From Warburgia ugandensis (Eukaryota; Streptophyta; Magnoliopsida; Canellales; Canellaceae), in NCBI GenBank assembly GCA_035236585.1, contig CP141136.1:29604449-29668448 (forward strand): DNA of 64,000 nucleotides. The letters run 5' to 3'. The translations under genes were made by a program, and so were the position numbers. Positions 51,298 to 61,195 of this stretch are shown piece after piece. Numbering within the stretch: position 1 is the first letter of the stretch; each line of letters begins with the position of its first letter. The notes under the pieces are model-generated. The model searched no databases. It was given only the letters and a program-made list of their open reading frames with translations, and was not told the origin of the DNA.

Positions 51298-52870
51298 TGT
51301 TAGCCTAAGCATCCTTGATTTTGATGATAATAAAACTTCTATATCATGTTTCTTACTTAATTTATAACTGTGCAAATATATCCAAAGGATTTGAAGCAAT
51401 TTAGATTGACTGGAGCAAGATTCAAGGTTTAACTGATCAAAGTATCAAATTTCTATAGAAAACAATCCATTGTTAATGGAACAGAAGTTGGTTTCTTTAG
51501 TGTAGGGAAAAGGACTACTTACCCTTTCACTATTTCAGATGAGTAACCCTGGAAACACCATAAATATTTTGGAGTGAACGTATGAGAATTTTTACAAATC
51601 AAGAGAACTATCTTCTCAAATGGTCAACTTTTCAATAAAAATTTGACAAACTTTTACCACTTTATTTCTAAGAAATCTAGTCGACTAGTTTGAAGGACAC
51701 TCAACTATTTTGAGAGCAAGTCTAGCTAACTCCCTGGTTCCACCAAGTCAATTGAATCATGAAGATAGAAGCAAGTGATGATTGTGCACATGTGGGAATC
51801 CAATCAATTGCCTATTAGATATTTCAAGATCATTTTAAGTTCAAGGAAACTCAAGTCTTTAAAAAATAAAATAGTTGACTCACAAGGGAATGCAGTCAAC
51901 TCTTTTAAATCAAGTTAACTATTTCAAGGATATAGTCAATTGTTTTGAAGGAAAAAAGAACTACATTGGTCATCCTAGCTTAGGTTTATACTACTTACAA
52001 AAAATCCAATAGATAGCATAGAATGAGCTATCAATTGCCCTTGAAATGCTATGATTTTTCATTTTTGGATTCAGAAACAACTAACTATCAGAGTATGAGC
52101 GGTCAATTATCTTAAGATGGATTTCAATATTGTTTTACTATGGATGGAAAATAGTAAAATGCCTGCTGAAAATAGTCAATTATTTTAGCAAACAACTTAC
52201 AAACTATCACTTTCAAAATTGAAATCTAGCTTATTAGAGAGTAGTATGAGCTACATATGACTAGCATTCTATCTCCAACAATGATACCATAATTTGGAGA
52301 CTTGAGAAGTGTTCAAATTGTACTTTTGGAAGAGATTGACTAATAAATTCTCAAGCACTTAAGCCTACTCACAAGGAAAGTAGCTTCAAGCTTCCTATTC
52401 AATTCTGTCATTCGTTTGAAAACCTTCTCTTTGTTTATTAATTTTGTTTGTGTCGTAATTTGTAAGAGGGGTAGTTTTTCTTCAAAACCTCTTCTTTGTA
52501 TATGAGAGAGTGTTGTAGCTTTGTTGTTCTTGGATAGATTTCCAAGTGCTTATAAAAATGAAGAATATGTTGTAAGTTCTCTTTTCCTTCATCTGTGTCC
52601 AACACAATATCAACTGGCTTGTAAAATGTTATCAAGAGTTATTGGAACTTAAATAGATGTTACTTTGGGAAAGTGGATGTAGGTTCCTTGGTTGGTTGGC
52701 TGAACCATGATAAAAAAATATGTGTCTAACTTGTCATATACCAAAGCTTTTGAACTTGAATTTGATTTTTGAGAACTTGAGTTCAAAATTATGAAAAGTT
52801 CTTAAAACTCATTTTGGACCCAATTCAACTCCCTTAAAATCTTACTATTGTCCTTAGAGTAAGCATTTTT
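51298..52870 (+). repeat. Ty1/copia-like LTR, plus orientation (fossil)
   Basis: It begins TGTTAGCCTAAGCATCCTTG then ATTTTGATGATAATAAAAC, a common start of large copia LTRs. It ends with the GGACCCAATTCAACTCCC block that in SIRE/Tork-like elements comes just before the primer site. A copia gag remnant lies downstream, once the later solo LTR is discounted. The middle is rich in words like AGTCAACTATTTT (51680-52200). The exact 3' border and target duplication were not settled. Confidence 0.55.
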
Positions 52871-52925
52871 ATTTTCTAAAAGAGTCAAAGATTGAAGTTC
52901 TTGTGTTTTCTAATTGCACAACAAG

Positions 52926-54841
52926 TGTTAAGTGTTTAATTTTAGCTAAAAGACCCCTAGTTTGGCATTTAATTAGACCATCTAACTCATTAGTTTGGTA
53001 ATTTTTTGAATAAAATATAAAAAACAGCTCAAATCGACCATCCAACCATAAATTGTCAAAATTAGCGGTCAGATGATCAATTGAGCCAAATGGATGCTTA
53101 ATGTATGGTTTAGATGACTCTAATCTAGTCTTTGATTTTGCAAATCAACTAAAGGAGGGTTGGATGGCTCGGATTTAATCTCAATGGTGCAAATCGGTTG
53201 AAGATCAATAAGGCAAGGGATGAAGGAGTCCTAATTGGAAGAGGAGTCCTACTTTGGAAGAGGAGAAAGTCCTAATAGGAATCTACCTCTTAAAGGAAAG
53301 AGGTGGAGGAAGATTAGGAAAGAAAAAAAAAAAAAAAAAATTTAAAGAGGGAGAACTGTGGAGGTTTAGAGAGGTTTTTGAAGTTTGGAAGTTTTGGAGT
53401 TTTTTGAAGAGTTTTGATGTTTTTGGGTTAGTTTTTCCTTTTAGTTTTGCTTGCCTTTTGTTCAAGTTGTTGTCTTTGTCTCTTGTTGCCAATTTCTTTC
53501 CTGTTTTCCTTCTTCTCCCTTTAGACTCCAATTTTGTTCAACCCGATCTCCCCATCTAACTCATTATCTCCCTCTTCTCCACGCTACACTGCCAAGCTTC
53601 TCTAACCAGCCATCTCCAGCACCATTCTGCTTCTTCAGCCCAACAATCACCGTGGATCTTTCACTATCACCCCAATTCCTCAAGTGCATTGATTTCTCCA
53701 CATTCCCTGCCCTGCATCTGTTGCACACCCCTTCTCTCTTGTTCTCCTCTACCCACGGGACGACGCATTTGCATGACCTTGTCAAAACTCGACTTCTCCT
53801 CAGAGTAGTCGGCTTTGTGCCATCCAGCCCGACACACATCACCAGCCAAGCTTCAATTATCTGCTCCATGCACCTCTTCACCGCCCAGAGAACCAGACGA
53901 CGGCCAGACGATCCAAGACCATCTAAACCAGTCGACACCCCAGGCATCGTGTTTTTTTTCCTTCCTCCTATGCCCCATGCCATAGTCTTCATCGGCCAGG
54001 AGCAAGCCCTATTCTAGATCAAGCCCATCTCTGCTCTAGACGATTCATAGTCTCCAGCGATCTCCCATGGCCATCCCCTTCTCCAGCTATTTCTTTTTTA
54101 TCGGGAGTTTTAAGGAACTTTCAATCAAAATTCCAATTTTGCCCCTGCAAGAATAAATAAATTTACATTTACTGTCCTTTAATGTTCTTATTCCCTGTTT
54201 ATGTTATTCTGTTTTGAGTTATTCACATTCTACGTATTACTATTTAACTCAATTAACGGTTCTGGTTTAACCACGGATAACCTTTAATTTCTTGACTATT
54301 TTGATTCAAAAGTTCAATTAAATTTTATGGCATGTTCTTAGGTTGGATTCTAGTTTAATTACTATTCCTAATCTTCAATTTGTATTCTGAAAACATATCT
54401 AAGCCATTAATCATTAAATTTCTTAATTTGATTAGATCTCTAACAATTTGATGAATTTAATAAATTAATCCATTAGATCATTAATCAAGAAAATTTTGAA
54501 TATATTGATGGAGTCTGATCAAGATTTGTCATACCAAAAGTGAGGAAATTGGACAGTACTTAAGCTAGGAAATTAGATTTTTCCTAATTTTTTTAGATCT
54601 AATTTTAATTAAGGTTTTATTGTTTCTTTTTCTATTCTTCCTGGAATTAGACTTTTGGAATTTCATTGTTAAACTGAAGATTAAGTCTAATTTTTTTTGT
54701 TAATTTTTGTCAATTAATTTGAATTTTAAATAAATAAATTTTATTAAAAACTCCAAAATTTTAAAGCGCGTTCCTGTGGGATCGACCCGTACTTGCATTA
54801 GCCATACCATAATAGCTCATGCACTTGTGAAAACATCAACA
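52926..54841 (+). mobile_element. Athila-type solo LTR
   Basis: The 1,916-bp sequence starts TGTTAAGTGTTTAATTTT, identical to the young element's LTR start, and ends GAAAACATCAACA. Perfect ACAAG duplications flank it (52921-52925 and 54842-54846). The GTGGGATCGACCCGTACTTG block near the end is shared with the young Athila-like LTR. There is no internal part, so it is a solo LTR. It sits between the copia-like LTR and the copia gag remnant. Confidence 0.92.
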
Positions 54842-54879
54842 ACAAGTTACAAGAGTCACTCCTGCAGAAGGTCAGTCCA

Positions 54880-55110
54880 CCCATGACCTCTATTCTTTGA
54901 TGGAACGACTATAAGTACTGGATAGTAAGGATAAATAATTTCATCAAACCTAAAGGATGTGAGTCATGGAGATTAGTTGAAGAGGGTCCTCATAGGCCTT
55001 ATGTTCTCCTAATGGTGTTTCGCATTACACACCAAAAGAGAGTGGAATGAAGAAAATCAAAAGATGTCAAGTATCTGTCAAAACCATGAACGACCTAGTT
55101 GGAAAATGTG
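54880..55110 (+). pseudogene. Ty1/copia gag N-terminal remnant
   Basis: One frame gives WNDYKYWIVRINNFIKPKG with SWRLVEEGPHRP, followed by a KREWNEENQKM-type stretch. This is the pattern of copia gag starts (FDGxNYxxWKxRMxxFI...W.vVe.Gp, then ..eW..ENkk). It most likely belongs with the LTR at 51298-52870. It is a broken fossil with no continuing pol seen. Confidence 0.6.
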
Positions 55111-55904
55111 CAGAAAGTCAATAATTTTTCCCTATTTGTAACCAAAACTTGAAAGTTCAATCTTGAATCATGTGACATAGTAATTTAAACTTTGAATTAG
55201 TAGAAATATACCTTGCAAGGATCAAAGACACCACCCCTCTAGTTTGTTCACCGCTAATTGAGAATTAGAACCTCTTACTTCTTCTTCTCTTGAAAGTGGA
55301 TCTAAGTTCCAACTGTTGAAAAAATAAGAGAAGAAGAGAGTTTTAGGTTTTTCCTCTTAAGAAACTACTTTTGGGGCATTATTTCTAGTATTGCAATTTT
55401 TTCTTTCTCTCTTTTTTTGCATTACTTATATAGAGAGAAAAATTTCTCTCCAAGTTAATCTTGGGGTTAGAAAACCTCTTACTAGTTTAGCTCCAATTGG
55501 CTTTTTAGATGTGGCCCTCTAGGAACTTTCTAAGCATGATATCTTCTCTAACTTACCAATCAAGAAACCAGTTTTCTAAATTGCTTTAAACTCACATAAT
55601 ACCTTAGGTATTTTTTTCTTAATAGATATGATTGTGTGGCATCGGGAAAATTCACCCACTAATAATAACATGTGGCCCACATTAGAAGATTAATTACATA
55701 ACTACCCTTATGAGTAAATAACCATTATACTTCTATAGGTAAATTACCATTGTACTCTCTCAGTTAACACATAAGGTTACTAATTTGTCATAGAGAAAAG
55801 CATTAATTTGATCATCCATGAGTATGAATTATTTATATGAAGCTTAATTAATATATCTTTCACATGTTTACCATATTTAGTAACATCATTATGTGAGCTC
55901 CTAA
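55111..55904. other. Gene-free stretch
   Basis: AT-rich. No domain-bearing frame and no clear repeat ends were found. Confidence 0.45.
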
Positions 55905-56186
55905 GAGGGGGGATGAACTGGGCCCACCAAGGAATTTTAAAATGTTTTCCAAAATTTTACAAAGTGCGAAAAAGTGTGAACAATATTAGAAAGAAAAATA
56001 GTGGCACACAAGAAACTAGATAAGATTTTGTAGTGGTTCTGCTAACCAACAAAGGCACATAGTTGCACTAGCTCAATATATCACATGCCTTGAGTTTCAT
56101 TAACTCCTTGCAAGATTTACACACCAACTAACACTATGCTAGCACACAAATACGGATGTGATTACTTGTAGCAACTTAGCCTTCTC

Positions 56187-56217
<31 letters not shown>

Positions 56218-56335
56218 GAACTATTTAAGAATAAGAGAGCCAAACTACATTCTCAAATTCAGAAAGAGGTTTTAAAGAAGAAGGATTCTCTCTTTGAAGT
56301 TACAATTCACAAATAAAAGGGCCATAGAGTGAGGA
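55905..56335 (-). repeat. Second decayed Ty1/copia LTR fragment, minus orientation
   Basis: It has the same order of blocks as 50650-51075 (GGGGGGATGAACTGGGCCCA, TTTTGTAGTGGTT, GAGTTTCATTAACTCCTTGC, AACACTATGCTAGCACACA). The two are therefore copies of one LTR family in the same orientation, opposite to the LTR at 51298. Confidence 0.5.
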
Positions 56336-56341
56336 TATTAC

Positions 56342-56812
56342 TGTTAGATTTTAAATCCAACTCATAATGTGGCCCACATTGCCACATCATATTTTCTTCT
56401 ATTCTTATTTTAGTAACCTACCCTATTTGGAAAACTATAAATGAGGTAATTAGAGCATAAAGAAAAGAAGTAATGTATTCCTATTGATTTTGGTGTAAGA
56501 GTGACATTATGTGGGAGACTTTTTCCTAAAGTCTCTCAATGTCTCCCACACCATATGTATGTGCATGTTGGAAGTATATATAAACACAAAAAATTTATTA
56601 GAGAAGCCCTAGTCTTGTTAAAAAAAATAAAAAAAATATGGTGATTAGGGTTCCATGAACCCTTTTTAACAGTTTGTAGAATATTGAAAGACCTCATTCA
56701 AGGCTTGAGTTGCATATTCAATTCTATTTTAACACCAAACATGCAACCATTTCTGAAGGTAAGTACTTTATGTTTTATTCTATAGTTTAGAATGAAATAA
56801 AAATGGTTTTCA
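56342..56812 (+). repeat. Short Ty1/copia-like LTR followed by a tRNA-Met primer site
   Basis: TGTTAGATTTTAAATCCAAC to GGTTTTCA, about 470 bp, followed within three bases by TGGTATCGAGCC (56815-56826). That is one base short of the initiator-tRNA-Met primer site TGGTATCAGAGCC. Short LTRs with this start and primer are common among plant copia elements. No second LTR or coding part was found. Confidence 0.55.
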
Positions 56813-57298
56813 ATTGGTATCGAGCCACTTAGGTTTTTTTTTTTTGTGGAAAGGTTATTAGAGCCACTTAGTTTTTTGCCTTTATTTTGAGATTATTTTT
56901 TTTCAAGTTCAATTTAATTTTGTTATTCTACCTTTGAGATCTCATTTCTTTTCCATGTTTTTATTACATGTGAGAACTTTTAGATGTTTTTTAAGGATGA
57001 TTAGTGCTGATTACTTTAGTTCTTTCGAAGATAAGTAGTTTATTTTTTATTCTATATTTTAGAATGATAAAAAATGGTTTAGAATTGGTACTAGAGCAAG
57101 CTGCTTAGTTTTTTTTATTTTATTTTGAAAGGTTATTAGAGCCACTGAGTTCTTTGCCTTGATTTTGAGATTTTTTCCAAGACCAATTTAGTTTTTTTCT
57201 TCTACCTTTGAGATCTCATTTCTTTTCTATTCTTTTATTGCATGTGAGAACCTTTAGATGTTTTTCAAGGTTGATTACTGCTAATTAATCTAGTTCTA
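56755..57298 (+). repeat. Tandem duplication of about 272 bp spanning the primer-site region
   Basis: Copy 1 (56755-57026) and copy 2 (57027-57298) share GAAGGTAAGTACTTTATGTT / GAAGATAAGTAGTTTATTTT, AAAGGTTATTAGAGCCACT, CTACCTTTGAGATCTCATTT and CATGTGAGAAC in the same order. Copy 2 therefore carries a second primer-site-like word, TTGGTACTAGAGCAAGC. Confidence 0.8.
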
Positions 57299-57865
57299 GG
57301 CTCTCTGGCCTAAGATATCTTTTAACATTAGTTGTATTCATTTACATATGTTTATGATATCATTGTGGATCACCACCTATTTAGGCATGTGGCAGGATGC
57401 TATCACTTAGTTATACAATAGGATACAACAAAATTTCAAATGTTTTGCACATCTATGGTTTACAGGATTTTCAAAATGTTTAGGAAACTATGAGAATTTG
57501 ACATCAAGTATTTAATCAACTACATTAATAACCTTTTGCATGTATGATTGTTGTAGTGTTCAAATGATTGGCTTTGGCATGTTCCCACTGAGTGGTTGTA
57601 CTCAATCCATCAATATTATCAAGAGAAGCTTTTGGGAAATTGACAGGAGCGAGAAGGATTGTGAAGGCTTGCTTTTGAATGCGTGGAGAAGAATAAAAAG
57701 TGGTTTTTATTTTTCTTTAGTTTTTAGTTTAAATGCTGTTGATTCTCATGTAATAAGATAGGAAACTTTCATTATATGAATATATGGTTGATTTAGTCAT
57801 TTGGGTTGTGATGAGTAATTCCTAGTGGTGTGCATGTTACTATGATATTCTTGTGTGTGTGTGTA

Positions 57866-57897
<32 letters not shown>

Positions 57898-58503
57898 CGT
57901 GTGTGATACTTAAATTACAACATTGAGTTGGAAGTGTGGTTTTCAAATAGTGTTATATACTACACATTTCGAAAAGAAACATTTTTTTAAAAAGTCTTGA
58001 TGTAAATATTCAAAAATCATTTTAGAAAACTAGAGTAGCCACACTTAGTCTCATCTAGTCAATTTATTCTATATTCTTATTTGTAATTGAAATCTTTGAT
58101 AAAGTTAATATGCAACACCCTTAATTTTTATTCCATTTCATTATAAATTAATTGGATTGAATGGAGAAACATAAAATTAAAATTATGAAATTTTAATTAT
58201 TTAGGGATAACAAATGAAATGCAAGGAATCAACCTTTGAAACATTGATATTTGAAATCTACATGGAAAAATAACTCCAACATTAGTAAGCATATTGAAAT
58301 TAATTAATGGGTAAAATGATAAATTAACCGTAGGTGGGATTGCATGATGTGATAAGAAATTGTGAACCATACATAACATAAAGTGCAATAATCACTAGTA
58401 ATTATGTGAGGTAATGATTATTATATAATAATAATAATAAAAATAAAAATAAAAATAAATGAAATCAGCATTCAAAGCTTATTTCCCCTGTCATTTTACC
58501 CCT

Positions 58504-58505
<2 letters not shown>
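57299..58505. other. Gene-free stretch with a (GT)n/(GC)n run
   Basis: A 73-codon frame at 57540-57761 has no known domain. An alternating purine-pyrimidine run of about 54 bp (57852-57905) consists of GT repeats with a central GCGCGCG. Nothing else was recognised. Confidence 0.5.

Positions 58506-58570
<65 letters not shown>
58506..58570. repeat. (TC)n microsatellite
   Basis: An uninterrupted TC dinucleotide run of about 65 bp, just left of the long LTR at 58598. Confidence 0.95.
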
Positions 58571-58573
<3 letters not shown>

Positions 58574-58597
58574 GTAAGTGCACCCAACTCAAGGTTG

Positions 58598-61093
58598 TGA
58601 TAAGTGTTCAATTTTGCATAAAAAGCACCCAATTAGTATCCATGTGTTAGAAAAGATAGGCATAATATTAGGGTTTTTTTGAAAATTTTGTATCACATGC
58701 ATTTTTAACCTAATAATTCAAGAGTTTGATATTTTGCAAGTTCAAAGGCTAATCTAGAGTAAGTATGTGAGTAATCATACAATTTTAAGGGTTAATTAGA
58801 ATTTCTTATATTTTGTAGGTGATGGGAAGGTAATCCAATAGTTGAGATTGATTGAGATGAGAATTGGACCTAGACATGAGGTTTCCTAGTTTAACTAGGA
58901 AACCTAAGCAAGATGAGGCCTAAATGTTAATCAATCTAAAGTGTGATCAAGGATCAAGATCATCTTAGGGCAAGCAAAGATGTAATTGGAAAAGCTAAAG
59001 CTGACTAAAATGGGCCCGTGCACAAGTCATACATTTCCACTACCTTTGCATGGGATGTCTTCAAGCCCCCTTAGCCATATAACCTATGAGAGAAGGTGAC
59101 AAGCTAAGGAAGTCAAGCCAAGCAATTAAAGTTAAGGGGGTGAGCTATGAAGCCAAGCTAAACGAGCCCTCAAAGAGAGCCATTCGAGCCACTTAAGTGA
59201 ATGCTACATGGAGTGCCACTATTGGAGGGGAATTTCACTCAATTTTCTTAAGCTAAAAATGGGTTTTTAAGAGGATGATTAGAAAGATATTTGGGTGAAA
59301 ATTGAATTAGACAAGCATGCTTGCAGACCAATAGGAAGAACCCACCTTATTCATTATTTTTCTTATTTTTCCCTACCATTTTCTCTCCCCCCACCTCACC
59401 ACCCTCCATCCCACGATTTCTATAAGCAAGAGATGCACCTTCCTAAGAGGGTGGTGCTTCTCACCTTCCTAAAGTGCCACCTAGCCCAAACCAAACCACC
59501 TTCTATTTATCTTATTCCTGCATATCTCTTTCTTCTGATCTCTTCTTCTCTCTCCAACCTTATCTCCATCCATCCCTCTTTCTAATTCCCTCTTCAATTC
59601 TATGACATTACAAGGTGGAGACAACCCCTCCTAAAAAGATGGTTCCTCCCCCCAACTTAGGTGCCCTCATTAGTTGTCCTAACTTTCTAATTTAAGTGAC
59701 CTATATTTCCTTACCACCTATCACTTCCTAACCTCCTAATCTCATATCCCTTAGGGTTCTTAGATAGTAGCCAGCCCATATAAGGATTCTAAGGCGTTTC
59801 ATGTGGGGGATAACTTTGGATAAAGGGAGACAACCTCTTACAAGGAGGATGCATCTCCACCCTGCCCTCCTTGATAAGTCTCCATTGTGGTTTATCCTAG
59901 TTCATCTTCTTCTCCAACCCTTCAACATGATTTTCCTTGATTTGTTTTCTTTATTTGAAGTCTTCAAAAAGTTTAGGTTAGTTGTCTCCTATTTCCTTGT
60001 TTGCTTGCCTTTGTTTTATTGCTTGTTTTTTCTTTTTCTTTTTCTTTTTTTTTTTCTGTAAATTCATGCCTTAGTTCCTTTGCTTTATTGGCTAGTTCCC
60101 TTTGATTATTGCACTTTGATTTATACTTTAGATCCTTGAATTTAAAGATTGTAACTCTGTTGTAGTGAGAACCAAAAGAGTTTAGTTCTTAGATCAAGTT
60201 CCTAGCCCTTAAAACTTCTTAAGTTCTTTGCCATTTCTTATTTGTTTTCCATTGTTTTTATCTTATTTCCCTTAGATCTCTTATGGAATACATGTGTGCT
60301 TACCATTGATTCCTGGTTGGATGATTGAAGACATTGTTTTGGAGTTGTTTTTGGATTTAAAGAAGAGTGCACACCACCCTTTTATGCATGGTACTTCAAT
60401 TAATGAAATTCTATGATTCATGTTAAATGCTTTTTGTTCATGGTTCTTTTGAATGTTTAAAAAAAAAAAAAAAATTCATGGCTATTGCAATGTCTTTCCT
60501 TGCTTTGTTTCCATGTAATCCATTGTAGATTAAGATTGCATTAGTTTCCATAAGAAATACACTAAGGAGCCATGAGCATGTTTTTGAAGTGTTTCCCCTT
60601 AGATGATTGCTCGATTTAGATTAACTTCTCATGCTTTAAGTTTAGTTCTATTCATTCATTCCATGTTAGCTTAGGTTGCATCCTAGTTTAAGCATAAATT
60701 GACATTTCATTCATACACTTTAGGTTACTTTATGTCATGCACTTTCCATGTTTAAATCATGCACTTCTTGTTAGGTTTACTTGCTTTGATTTCATAGAGT
60801 ATGTCATGTTTAGGTATTGGTTGATCATTTTCAATATTAATTTGTATTTTAGAGTAGATTTACTAAGTTTCCTTACTTAGGTTTAGAAAGTTTTTAACTT
60901 CATGCATCTTTAGTTTTCATGTTAGTTTCAAATCCTTAGTCTAGATTAAATCCAATTCTTGTGGCTAGGTTAAATAGTTTAAATAAGATCCATCTAATAC
61001 ACAAAACCATGTGATTCCTCATGGGATCAACCTCACTTGCATGCATTTGCTACAATAGATTTGTGTGCTTGTGAGTAAATTAAAACATACACC
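58598..61093 (+). repeat. Long LTR-like repeat, copy A
   Basis: It starts TGATAAGTGTTCAATTTTGC and ends near AAAACATACACCA, after GATTCCTCATGGGATCAACC. It shares block order along its length with copy B, for example ATAAAAA.CACCCAATTAG, GTAAGTATGTGA, TTGAGATTGATTGAGATG, GACCAATAGGAAGAACCC and CTTAGATCCTTGA. Similarity is about 75 percent by eye at the left end. The ending recalls Athila/Tat-type Ty3/gypsy LTRs. No coding part was seen. Confidence 0.65.
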
Positions 61094-61195
61094 AGCAACA
61101 AGCCCCAGGTTGCATGCGCCGGCCGAGGCCCTTGCCGGCACTAGTGTAGCCTCCCGACAACTGCCTTCCTCCCACTGGTGACCACCATTCTCCTT

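Noticed and set aside
53451-54017. A 188-codon frame
   Set aside because: It lies inside the Athila-type solo LTR, in its pyrimidine-rich zone, and has no recognisable domain.
57540-57761. A 73-codon frame with mixed composition, MIGFGMFPLSG...AWRRI
   Set aside because: It is not low-complexity, but no family, splice context or neighbouring exons could be recognised. Without a search I cannot support a gene.
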